A stretch of 64,000 nt of DNA from Enterobacter asburiae. Its GTDB lineage: Bacteria; Pseudomonadota; Gammaproteobacteria; Enterobacterales; Enterobacteriaceae. The DNA is taken from assembly GCF_024599655.1 (NCBI RefSeq), contig NZ_CP102247.1:930001-994000 (forward strand). Direction: 5' to 3'. The notes under the pieces are model-generated. The model saw only the letters and a list, made by a program, of their open reading frames with translations, did no database searches and was not told where the DNA came from. Positions 8,179 through 15,513 of this stretch are shown here, in pieces. Position 1 is the first letter of the stretch; every line of letters begins with the position of its first letter. Made by a program: the position numbers and the translations under genes.

Positions 8179-8981
8179 TTAATACTGTTATCAGTAGCCA
8201 GAAGATCAAAAATGACTTTCGCTTTAACACCATATCCAGCGATTTTCATCGTTAGCTTAGGCTTGCTCATTGTGTCAACTTTTCGGTAGTAATCACGCGG
8301 CAGCCAACGGAATAATCGCCAAGCTCCGGGTTTCCTTGCTAAGCCGAAGATACTATAGACACTCGCCCCTAGAGTCACCGTATTATAAAGAGCTAATCCA
8401 CTTTTTGGGCTAAACCCCATAAATTGTGCGGTCTCCATTGCGCCATCAGCAAAAATTCCTTCCGATTTGGATTGTTCACCATAGCGAAGATGGCTTGCTT
8501 CTTTTGTTATACCGTTAATACCATCAACAAATAAAACTGCTCCTGCAAGAACTCCAACAGGGGTCATAGTGGACATCATAACCATCCCACCAAATAATGC
8601 TGCTCCAGATACCACTATATGGATTGCCGAAATCACGTATCCGACGATTTTATTGTTTTCCCTGACAAACTCGACCTTTGCATAAAGTTGGGCGGCTCTG
8701 GTTCTTAACAAGCGTTCTTGTTCTTGCAGATTATCTGTTTCGGCACGCAGATTTTTGATGCATGAAATGCATTCTTCATCGGTTTTGGCCCGTCGTGCAG
8801 TTTCAAATTCTTTCTCTACGACCTGCCTTATCTCTTCGACAAACTTGATACGTGTTATCCCATCTTGCAAATAGAATGCTGATAGCCGATTTGCAGTTTC
8901 GACGAGTTTCCGGGCTTCCAGATTTACCATGGTATCTGACCATGTTCTGTTCCACCCCCTGTTGAGCAGCGCAATATCCAT
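8175..8981 (-). CDS. DUF4225-like membrane protein, possible T6SS-linked effector
   Basis: A 268-aa protein with a strong ribosome-binding site (AAGGAG, 8 bp before the ATG). The first 120 residues are charged and helical. A glycine-rich hydrophobic hairpin follows (IVGYVISAIHIVVSGAALFG then TPVGVLAGAVLFVDGING, about residues 118-165) and then a shorter hydrophobic stretch (LYNTVTLGASVYSIFGL). The architecture and several stretches resemble the DUF4225 family, often found near hcp or rhs genes in enterobacteria. The function of that family is not established. Membrane insertion as a toxin is an inference from the hairpin and the island context. No signal peptide is visible. Confidence 0.6.
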   Translation of the reverse strand: MDIALLNRGWNRTWSDTMVNLEARKLVETANRLSAFYLQDGITRIKFVEEIRQVVEKEFETARRAKTDEECISCIKNLRAETDNLQEQERLLRTRAAQLYAKVEFVRENNKIVGYVISAIHIVVSGAALFGGMVMMSTMTPVGVLAGAVLFVDGINGITKEASHLRYGEQSKSEGIFADGAMETAQFMGFSPKSGLALYNTVTLGASVYSIFGLARKPGAWRLFRWLPRDYYRKVDTMSKPKLTMKIAGYGVKAKVIFDLLATDNSIN

Positions 8982-9051
8982 TAAAGACTCCTTCCCAAAA
9001 TGTGTCTGGTCATTTTACGTGCAATAAGGTCGAAGACAACAGGAAACACTT

Positions 9052-9165
9052 TCACAACCCTCCCCCGTGGGGGGCCGTCTCTTTATTCTCCCAGTTTACA
9101 TCCTCCTGCTTAAAATATCCTGGTGTTGCCACTGCGTCACACCAGCGTGAAAGCTGGCTATGCTC
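9052..9165 (-). pseudogene. In-frame C-terminal coding remnant after the immunity gene
   Basis: Reading on past the stop codon of the immunity gene in the same frame gives 37 further sense codons and then TGA at 9054-9052. The peptide begins EHSQLSRWCDAVATPGYF and ends KETAPHGGGL. Its composition is that of a folded protein, with Trp, Cys and Pro and no low complexity. There is no start codon or ribosome-binding site of its own. It most likely is the 3' scrap of a gene displaced when the toxin/immunity cassette arrived. The parent family is not identified. Confidence 0.45.
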
Positions 9166-9591
9166 TTAGAAAGGTATGGCTGTGAGGTAGACAGGTACTG
9201 AGTAGATTGAATCATGCACTCTATAAGCCGCCTGGTTGTGAAAGGTGTAGATGGTTCCCTTCACTGACAGATAGATCGCATCATTTTCGACTTTCCTCAA
9301 TGCGTTTTTGTCCGTAGTGATCATGAAAGGCTCGTCATCGTCCTTCAGACTCTTAATAAATGATTTATCGTCTTTGTTAGCATCATACAAATAGAAACGG
9401 TAGGAAAAGCCTGTGGTGGCGCCTGCACTCGCTTCCGTGATGAATAGATTAGCCTGGTTGTTTACTTTCACCTTCTTGATAATCTCTTGCTCAAGTGGTG
9501 AGAAGTGCAGCATGTTGTAAACCCCAAAGGCGATAACAATCAACGGTATCAGAAGAAGATACCGTCTCTTAAAAACCTGTGCGTTTTGCAT
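9166..9591 (-). CDS. Membrane-anchored probable immunity protein
   Basis: A 141-aa protein with one N-terminal membrane anchor (KRRYLLLIPLIVIAFGVYNM, about residues 9-28) preceded by positive charges, so the remaining 110 residues should face the periplasm. It begins inside the toxin gene, with a 23-bp overlap at 9569-9591. Such tight coupling and small size directly after a toxin gene is typical of cognate immunity. No family is recognised. The predicted periplasmic placement suggests the toxin acts on the cell envelope. The frame continues into a remnant after the stop. Confidence 0.65.
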   Translation of the reverse strand: MQNAQVFKRRYLLLIPLIVIAFGVYNMLHFSPLEQEIIKKVKVNNQANLFITEASAGATTGFSYRFYLYDANKDDKSFIKSLKDDDEPFMITTDKNALRKVENDAIYLSVKGTIYTFHNQAAYRVHDSIYSVPVYLTAIPF

Positions 9592-9982
9592 AGTCGATAC
9601 CCGCTCTTATCCAATATTGGTCATTAGGATCATCGCCGTAAGGCGTTGAGCCATACCAATTACCAAAAGCCGCATCAGTTGTTCCTGCGCGACTTTGCGC
9701 CCATCCTGCGCCCCTAAGTAATACTTCGTCAGGAATCCCCGCAGCGTGACCAACAGCCCCGTAATGGAAGTTTCCAAAACTCTCGAACTGTCTATCGCGC
9801 TGTTTGTAATCCCATGGTCCATGCCCTCTTACCTGCTGATAAAACCATGCATAGGTGAGGGCTGACGGGCCACGATGAAAGCGAGCCATCATCATATTAC
9901 TGACGATATTCACGCCTGGCGGGGCGAAAGAGGACACATCAAACGGCGGGTGAGGTGATGCCGCTAATGTTGGGTATCTCAC
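9569..9982 (-). CDS. Polymorphic toxin type 44 domain protein (Ntox44-like)
   Basis: A 137-aa protein consisting almost entirely of what looks like the polymorphic toxin type 44 domain: an N-terminal segment with NMMMARFHRG, then WFYQQVRGHGPWDYKQRD, then the characteristic FGNFHYGAVGHAAGIPDEVLLRGAGWAQ, with ten or so conserved aromatic, His and Gly residues. It starts with GTG, whose last two bases and the next A form the hcp stop codon (GTGA overlap), so translation should be coupled to hcp. There is no signal peptide, PAAR, Rhs or other trafficking domain, so delivery inside the Hcp tube is the likely route. The biochemical activity is not established here. Confidence 0.75.
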   Translation of the reverse strand: MRYPTLAASPHPPFDVSSFAPPGVNIVSNMMMARFHRGPSALTYAWFYQQVRGHGPWDYKQRDRQFESFGNFHYGAVGHAAGIPDEVLLRGAGWAQSRAGTTDAAFGNWYGSTPYGDDPNDQYWIRAGIDYAKRTGF

Positions 9983-10470
9983 GCTTGCGCTCTCTCATTC
10001 CATGCATCGGTGAACTGCACGTTACCATCGCAGTATTTCCATGTGATTTTTTCATAACGAAGTTCTACGCACTCAAGGTGGGTATGCTTCTCTTTGGTCG
10101 GATCTTTGGTGTCGTGCATCACTGGCGAAACGCCGACAACTTTTACGCCTTCAAGCAGGAAGTTGAAGTATTCCGCTTCCTGTCCTGCGTCGTTGATCTT
10201 GTACCATTTGAACTCAGCAGATTTTAGCGTCTGACCAGTGGCTACGGCTTTATAGAGGTAGGGGGATGAACTATCAAACTCTTTTTGAATTAGCACAGCT
10301 GAGTGCTTGCGGGTTCCTGTGATCTTTCCCGTCATTCCGTCCGTTGGAATGCTGAGATTATGGGAAAATCCGGTGATCTCAATGCTGCCCTCACGATCTT
10401 GAACGTCTACAGAGCCTTTAATGTCTGCGCCGCCGTCATCTTTAAGCCATAGGTAAGCTGGAATAGCCAT
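9979..10470 (-). CDS. hcp: Type VI secretion system tube protein Hcp
   Basis: Hcp forms hexameric rings that stack into the T6SS inner tube and carry small effectors in the lumen. The 163-aa protein starts at MAIPAYLWLKDDGGADI, after the ribosome-binding site GAGGAAAAG. An upstream in-frame ATG would add 29 residues not seen in the family and was not used. Family signatures include SVDVQDREGSIEI, TGTRKHSAVLIQKEFD and ELRYEKITWKY, and the C terminus (DAWNERAQA) is complete, so this is a full-length Hcp and not an Hcp-toxin fusion. It heads the hcp-toxin-immunity cassette. No sheath, baseplate or membrane-complex genes are in the window, so it must work with a T6SS encoded elsewhere. Confidence 0.95.
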   Translation of the reverse strand: MAIPAYLWLKDDGGADIKGSVDVQDREGSIEITGFSHNLSIPTDGMTGKITGTRKHSAVLIQKEFDSSSPYLYKAVATGQTLKSAEFKWYKINDAGQEAEYFNFLLEGVKVVGVSPVMHDTKDPTKEKHTHLECVELRYEKITWKYCDGNVQFTDAWNERAQA

Positions 10471-10611
10471 TTTTCTTTTCCTCATGTTGTTATACAAATT
10501 CATAAGGAAATTGTACCGACAGGGAAAGTGGGTGGTAAATAAGCGTATCAAATTCAAAGCGTTATATTTTATTGAGTTTGAGTTAAGTTAAACTAAATAC
10601 ATTTCTAATGT
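10471..10611. other. hcp upstream region
   Basis: An AT-rich 141-bp stretch between the hcp start and the terminator of the ABC-transporter operon. It carries the hcp ribosome-binding site and presumably its promoter. A minus-strand -10-like sequence cannot be chosen confidently among several AT-rich candidates. Confidence 0.5.
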
Positions 10612-10636
10612 AAAAAGGCCGCATCCCGCAGCCTTT
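10612..10636 (-). terminator. Terminator of the ABC-transporter operon
   Basis: On the minus strand GGCTGC, loop GGGAT and GCGGCC form a stem with one G-U pair, followed by TTTTT. It lies 11 bp past the ATPase stop codon. Confidence 0.85.
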
Positions 10637-10647
10637 TCCTCTTAAAT

Positions 10648-11718
10648 TCACCCTTTCGGAAACACCCAAACATGCTTCTCCGGCAGCGAAAGATGGCAGT
10701 GCTGCGGATCCCGAACCTCATGCCCATAAGCACGAATGACAAAATCATCACCCACGGTGCGGAACAGGTACTCCCACCGGTCGCCGAGATACATGCTGGT
10801 GAGCAGCGGTAGCTCAAGCTGATTTTCCCCTGGCCCCTCAACCACCGCGACGCGCTCGACGCGGATCACCGCCGTGGCTTCTTTACCGCTCTGCACCCCT
10901 TCACCGGCCTGGCCCCACAGCACCCAGCCTTTCCCTTCAATACGCGCTTTGCCGTCGCGTACTTCGGTGACCTTGCCGTGCAGGCGATTGTTGCTGCCCA
11001 TAAACTCGGCGGTAAACAGCGTCTTCGGCGAGCCGTACATCTCCTGCGGCGTACCCTGTTGCTCAATTTTGCCGTTGTTCAGCAGCAGGATGCGGTCGGA
11101 GATGGACATCGCTTCGTTCTGGTCGTGCGTCACCATGAGCGCGGATAACCCGAGCTTGATAATCAGTTCGCGGAGGAACACGCGGGCCTCTTCTCGCAGC
11201 TTGGCGTCGAGGTTAGAGAGCGGTTCATCCAGCAAAATCACCGGCGGGTTGTAGACCAGCGCACGTCCAATCGCCACGCGCTGCTGCTGCCCACCGGAGA
11301 GCTGGTGCGGGTGACGTTTGCCAAGATGGCCCAGACCAAGCTGGTCCAGCACGTCCTGCACGCGCTGCTGGATCTCTTTGGCCGGGACTTTGCGCAGCTT
11401 GAGCGGATAGGCCACGTTCTCAAACACGGTTTTGTGCGGCCACAGGGCATAGGACTGGAACACCAGCCCCAGGTTACGCTCCTCCGCCGGGATCTCACTG
11501 CGCGGCGTGCCGTCGTAAACTTTATTGTTGCCAATGACAATCGACCCCTGTGTCGGTTTTTCCAGACCCGCGACGGCACGCAGCAGGGTGGTTTTGCCGC
11601 TGCCGGAGGGGCCTAACAGGGAGACCACTTCGCCGCGCTTCAGGTTCATGGAGACACCTTTTAAAACAGGATTGTCGCCGTAGGTTAAGTGCAGATCGTC
11701 AACCGCTAATTCAATCAT
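10648..11718 (-). CDS. ABC importer ATPase, FbpC/AfuC type
   Basis: The 356-aa ATP-binding subunit of a binding-protein-dependent importer. Walker A GPSGSGKT is at residues 36-43, the signature LSGGQQQR at 140-147, Walker B ILLDEP at 161-166 and the switch His in MVTHDQ. A C-terminal regulatory OB (TOBE-like) region of about 110 residues follows, as in the iron(III)/polyamine/organophosphate importers. It overlaps the permease gene by 8 bp (11711-11718), so the two are cotranscribed. The substrate cannot be read from this subunit. Confidence 0.9.
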   Translation of the reverse strand: MIELAVDDLHLTYGDNPVLKGVSMNLKRGEVVSLLGPSGSGKTTLLRAVAGLEKPTQGSIVIGNNKVYDGTPRSEIPAEERNLGLVFQSYALWPHKTVFENVAYPLKLRKVPAKEIQQRVQDVLDQLGLGHLGKRHPHQLSGGQQQRVAIGRALVYNPPVILLDEPLSNLDAKLREEARVFLRELIIKLGLSALMVTHDQNEAMSISDRILLLNNGKIEQQGTPQEMYGSPKTLFTAEFMGSNNRLHGKVTEVRDGKARIEGKGWVLWGQAGEGVQSGKEATAVIRVERVAVVEGPGENQLELPLLTSMYLGDRWEYLFRTVGDDFVIRAYGHEVRDPQHCHLSLPEKHVWVFPKG

Positions 11719-13480
11719 GTATTTTCACTCCGAAACGAAGGGCAATGCCCAGACCTACCACGACCAGCAGGATGTTAATGAAAGAGAGCGCCGCCACGAT
11801 ATCGATGGCACCCGCGGCCCAGAGGGAAACCAGCATCGAGCCGATGGTCTCCGTGCCGGGTGAAAGCAGGTACACACCCGTTGAATATTCGCGCTCAAAG
11901 ATCAGGAACATCAGCAGCCACGAACCGATAAGACCGTAGCGGGAGAGGGGGATGGTGACGTGGCGGGTGATCTGCCCGCGCGTCGCCCCGGTGCTGCGCG
12001 CCGCTTCTTCAAGCTCCGGCCCCACCTGCAGCAGCGTGGAAGAGATAAGCCTCAGCCCGTAAGCCATCCACACCACGGTATAGGCCAGCCAGACGCTGAA
12101 AATGGTGCTGCGCAGCGAACGCAGCCAGACGATGACGTTTTCGCGCATCCAGTCGGTCCATGCGAACCCGGAAAGCCAGCCGGATTTCAGGGAGTTATCC
12201 AGCCACATCGGCAGGAACAGGAATACCCACAGGAACGCCAGACCCGCCAGCAGGCCAGGCACGGCGCGCGGCACCAGCACGCTGTAGTCGAGGAAACGCG
12301 TGGTGTTATCCGGCTTGCGGTGCATGGCAATGCCGACAAACAGGTAGCACACCACGGCCAGCGCGCCGCCAATCACGCCAATCGCCATGGAGTTGACGAT
12401 AGCGCGCAGCAGGTTGGGCTGCGCCCAGATGGTGCGGAAGGTGTTCAGAGAAAGCTCGTCCCACAGCGAAACGCCCACGCCCCAGTTGGAGATAAACGCG
12501 CGCAATACCACGCCGAGCAGCGGAACGCCGATGGTGACGGTGAGCCAGAAGGCAATCACTCCGCCAGCCACCCAGCGCCATTTACCCAGCGGCAGCGCGC
12601 GGGCCTGCGAGGCCTTGCCCTTCATGGTAACGAAGCGGTTGGCGGTGCGCATCAGGCGACGCTGGAGCATCACCAGCGGGATGGTGATGCAGATCAGCAC
12701 CACGGCAACCGCTGCCATCAGGTTATAGGATGGGGTGCCCATCTTGTTCGTCAGTTTATAGAGATAGGTCGCCAGTACCATGTTGCCTTCCGGATCGCCG
12801 AGGACCAGCATCAGGCCGAACACTTCCAGCCCGAGGAAGAACAGCAGCACGGTGGCGTACAGAATGGACGGGCGCACCATCGGCAGGCTGACGGAGGTCA
12901 TCACCTGCCAGGGCGACGCGCCCGCGGTGCGCGCGGCTTCTTCCACATCGGAGCCCACGCTGCGCAGCGCTGACGAGATATACAGATAGGCGTGCGGGAC
13001 GTGCGTCAGGCCGGCAATGACCACAATGCTCGACATGTCGTAGATATTCCACGGCACAAAGCCAATCAGCGCCTGAGCCCACTGGGAGAGAAAGCCCACC
13101 GGACCGGCGGCCACCACGTAGCCAAAGCCCAGCACCATCGGTGAAACGAAGATCGGGACCAGGATCAGCGGCTCAATCAGCCGGCGGCCGGGCAGGTCGG
13201 TACGCACCATCAGAAACGCCAGCACGCCGCCCAGCGGAATGGAGATAAAGACCAGCCCGAAAGCAAGAATAAAGCCGCTTTTCAGGGCTTTATAAAAATC
13301 AGGGTCGGTGAAAATAAACTCAAATGATTCAAAGCTCCACTCTTTTGACGGCGAAAAGAACGGGGCGGACAGGAAGCTCTGTATCACGATAAACGACAGC
13401 GGGGTGTAGATAACCAGGGCGGTTATCAGCACGACGATGCCTCGCGGCAGGCTTTGCCACTTTCTGCGTAATGTATTCAT
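11711..13480 (-). CDS. ABC importer permease, fused two-domain FbpB/AfuB type
   Basis: A 589-aa inner-membrane permease with two BPD_transp_1 domains in one chain, about 12 membrane helices in total. The two ATPase-contact EAA loops are EEAARTAGASPWQV in the N half and EEAARSTGATRGQI in the C half. A single fused permease is the pattern of ferric-iron (FbpB) and sugar-phosphate (AfuB) importers. It lies 80 bp downstream of the binding-protein gene, separated by a strong hairpin, and overlaps the ATPase gene. Confidence 0.9.
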   Translation of the reverse strand: MNTLRRKWQSLPRGIVVLITALVIYTPLSFIVIQSFLSAPFFSPSKEWSFESFEFIFTDPDFYKALKSGFILAFGLVFISIPLGGVLAFLMVRTDLPGRRLIEPLILVPIFVSPMVLGFGYVVAAGPVGFLSQWAQALIGFVPWNIYDMSSIVVIAGLTHVPHAYLYISSALRSVGSDVEEAARTAGASPWQVMTSVSLPMVRPSILYATVLLFFLGLEVFGLMLVLGDPEGNMVLATYLYKLTNKMGTPSYNLMAAVAVVLICITIPLVMLQRRLMRTANRFVTMKGKASQARALPLGKWRWVAGGVIAFWLTVTIGVPLLGVVLRAFISNWGVGVSLWDELSLNTFRTIWAQPNLLRAIVNSMAIGVIGGALAVVCYLFVGIAMHRKPDNTTRFLDYSVLVPRAVPGLLAGLAFLWVFLFLPMWLDNSLKSGWLSGFAWTDWMRENVIVWLRSLRSTIFSVWLAYTVVWMAYGLRLISSTLLQVGPELEEAARSTGATRGQITRHVTIPLSRYGLIGSWLLMFLIFEREYSTGVYLLSPGTETIGSMLVSLWAAGAIDIVAALSFINILLVVVGLGIALRFGVKIHD

Positions 13481-13529
13481 GGGGTATCCCTGGTGTTGCA
13501 GCCCAGAAAAACGAACTCAGTCGATAAGG

Positions 13530-13554
13530 GAGCGCGGCGGCCTGCGCCGCGCTC
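13530..13554 (-). promoter_or_regulatory. Intercistronic hairpin between binding protein and permease genes
   Basis: A perfect 10-bp GC-rich stem (13530-13539 with 13545-13554) with a 5-base loop and no following T run. Similar structures in other importer operons protect the binding-protein mRNA from 3' exonucleases and give it higher expression than the membrane parts. That role here is inference. Confidence 0.7.
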
Positions 13555-13560
13555 AGACGC

Positions 13561-14649
13561 TTATTTACCGGCGGCGGTACGCCACTCTTTGATGTACTCC
13601 AGGCGTTTTTTCGGCTGCAGGTATTCCAGCAGCGTTTCATCAACCGGAATTGGCTTCAGCGCGTTGCCGAGGATTTTGGTCAGGCCGTCGATATCATTTT
13701 TCCCTTCGATATCGTTACGAATGGAGGGAATGTCCGCCTGATTGGCCAGAATGTTTTGCCCTTGTTCAGACAGCACATAGTCCAGCCACAGCTTCGCGGC
13801 GTTGCTGTTTTGCGATTGCTGGCTGATGAACGACACGCGAGACAGCACCAGGGTGTAATCTTTTGGATAGGAGATGCCGAGCGACGGATCGTTCTTCGCA
13901 CGCGCTTCCGCGTAGGAACCGAGGATGTTGAAGCCGATCAGGTTTTCACCGGAGGAGACGCGCTCCATCATGGTGCCGGTAGACGACTGCACCGATAAGC
14001 CACCTTTGGCGACGTCGGCCAGGGTCTTAAAGTAATTAGGATCGGCGTTGTGATCCTGAACCGAGAGCATAAAGCCCAGACCCGATTTTTCGATGTCGTA
14101 GGTGGTGACTTTGCCCTTGAATTTGTCCGTCTGGCTGGCAATCAGCTTCGCCAGCGCGGCGTGAGAATCCGGCACGTCGCCGGCCGGGATCAGGCGCTTG
14201 TTGTAGATAAAGACCACCGGCTCATAGGTGGTGCCGTAAGCCTTATCCTTCCAGACCGCCCATTTCGGCAGCTGGCTTTGCTCCGGAGATTTGTACTCCA
14301 TGGCGTAGTCGGTGGCGAGCTTCAGGCCCGTGTCCATAGAGGAGCTCCAGACCACGTCGCCGCTCACACCGCCGGAGGCCTGTTCGCTGATAAAACGGTT
14401 GTACAGCTCGGTGCTGTTCATGTCGTTGTATTCAACTTTGATGCCCGGGTAGGTTTTTTCGAAGCCCTGAATCAGCGGCCCGGCGGCTTTGATGTCAGTG
14501 GTGGAGTAAATAACAACCTTGCCCTCTTTCGTTGCGGCATCAACCACTTTTTGATACTCAGCAGGATAGCCCTGCGGCAGGGCAGACAGTGCAGAAGCAG
14601 AGAACAGTACAGTAGCGGTAAGCAGAGAAATTCGGAACGTGTTCGACAT
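13561..14649 (-). CDS. ABC importer periplasmic binding protein, FbpA-like
   Basis: A 362-aa periplasmic solute-binding protein of the class II type. The start chosen is MSNTFRISLLT, with AAGG 9 bp upstream. An upstream extension of 47 residues would hide the signal peptide. The signal peptide should be cut near SALSA-LPQ. The mature part begins with the family pattern KVVIYSTTD...LIQGFEKTYPGIKVEY, as in iron(III) and related anion binders. The ligand is not determined. The neighbouring CitA-like kinase suggests a carboxylate or phosphorylated carbon compound as well as iron complexes as candidates. Confidence 0.88.
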   Translation of the reverse strand: MSNTFRISLLTATVLFSASALSALPQGYPAEYQKVVDAATKEGKVVIYSTTDIKAAGPLIQGFEKTYPGIKVEYNDMNSTELYNRFISEQASGGVSGDVVWSSSMDTGLKLATDYAMEYKSPEQSQLPKWAVWKDKAYGTTYEPVVFIYNKRLIPAGDVPDSHAALAKLIASQTDKFKGKVTTYDIEKSGLGFMLSVQDHNADPNYFKTLADVAKGGLSVQSSTGTMMERVSSGENLIGFNILGSYAEARAKNDPSLGISYPKDYTLVLSRVSFISQQSQNSNAAKLWLDYVLSEQGQNILANQADIPSIRNDIEGKNDIDGLTKILGNALKPIPVDETLLEYLQPKKRLEYIKEWRTAAGK

Positions 14650-14703
14650 TATAGTTAACCTTTTAGTTACATTTGAGGAACTAATTGTCAACATAGCGTA
14701 AAG

Positions 14704-14729
14704 CGCGCCTCCGGCAATAGGGAGGCGCG
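14704..14729. other. Hairpin between regulator and binding-protein genes
   Basis: A perfect 9-bp inverted repeat (CGCGCCTCC 14704-14712 with GGAGGCGCG 14721-14729) lies between the response regulator stop and the binding-protein start. There is no T run on either side, so it is an attenuator or mRNA-stability element at best. Close direct repeats GAACGTT and GAACGGTT near 14790-14812 could be regulator half-sites. Confidence 0.4.
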
Positions 14730-14817
14730 GGCAATGATTCCGAAGTGTGATTGTCGCCGTCGTTTCAGCAATTAACACCATAAAATCCACGAACGTTAGC
14801 TTACGAACGGTTCTGGA

Positions 14818-15513
14818 TTACGGTTTATCGGGCGCTTTGCGGTATAACCTTCGCGGATGACCAATATTGCCATACAGCATTTCGACGCTGATTAGCCCGC
14901 TCTCCACGCAGTATTCAAGGTAGCGACGCCCCGTGGTTTTGCTGATCCCCACGTTATCCACCACCTCTTCAACCGACATGGCGTTGTCGGGATGCTCGGC
15001 GAACAGGCGTTTAATCCGCTCCAGCGTTTGGGGCTCAATGCCTTTCGTCGACGGCGTAATGGAGGCTTCCGCGGCAGGCAGATTAAACAGGCGATCCAGC
15101 GCATGCTGGTCGACCACCTTCACCTGCTGCACGGTGTGGATGAAGCGCATAAAACGCTCCAGCGAGGCGTGCAGGCGCTGGAAAAAGACCGGCTTAATCA
15201 GGTAGTCAAACGCGCCGCTGCGCATGGCGTGGCTGCAGGTCTGCATATCGCTGGCGGCGGTGATGAAGATCACCGAGCACTCATAGCTTTTCAGCAGCGG
15301 GTTATCGATGAGCTCCACGCCTTTACCATCCGGGAGATAGTTGTCCAGCAGGATAAGCCGAGGATGATGCTGACGAATCAGGCTGCACGCCTGCTCAATC
15401 GACGCGGCGATGCCCACCACGCGCAAATGAAAATTTTGCTCAATATACTCGCGATGCAGCTCCGCCAGGTGCGGCTCATCCTCAACGATCACAACGTCAA
15501 GTGGTCGGGTCAT
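14818..15513 (-). CDS. CitB/DpiA-family response regulator
   Basis: A 231-aa cytoplasmic regulator. The receiver domain has the acidic pair E11/D12, the phospho-acceptor D57 in LILLDNYLPDG and the conserved Lys in YLIKPVFF. A C-terminal helix-turn-helix (VEEVVDNVGISKTTGRRYLEY) binds DNA. The start at 15513 (MTRPLDVVIVEDE) matches the family length (DpiA is 226 aa); longer in-frame starts lie inside the kinase gene. It overlaps the kinase by 17 bp, so the two are coupled. Position suggests it controls the downstream ABC importer. Confidence 0.9.
   Translation of the reverse strand: MTRPLDVVIVEDEPHLAELHREYIEQNFHLRVVGIAASIEQACSLIRQHHPRLILLDNYLPDGKGVELIDNPLLKSYECSVIFITAASDMQTCSHAMRSGAFDYLIKPVFFQRLHASLERFMRFIHTVQQVKVVDQHALDRLFNLPAAEASITPSTKGIEPQTLERIKRLFAEHPDNAMSVEEVVDNVGISKTTGRRYLEYCVESGLISVEMLYGNIGHPRRLYRKAPDKP

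Noticed and set aside
9047..9075. CCCCCGTGGGGGG inverted repeat as a terminator
   Set aside because: No T run follows on either strand, and the sequence is part of the in-frame coding remnant.
11960..12973. 337-codon open frame antisense to the permease gene
   Set aside because: Its composition (Arg, Gln, His, Pro rich) is that of a GC-rich antisense shadow, and the permease is clear on the other strand.
14790..14812. GAACGTT/GAACGGTT direct repeat as a defined regulator site
   Set aside because: It is too short and imperfect to separate from chance; noted only as a possibility.
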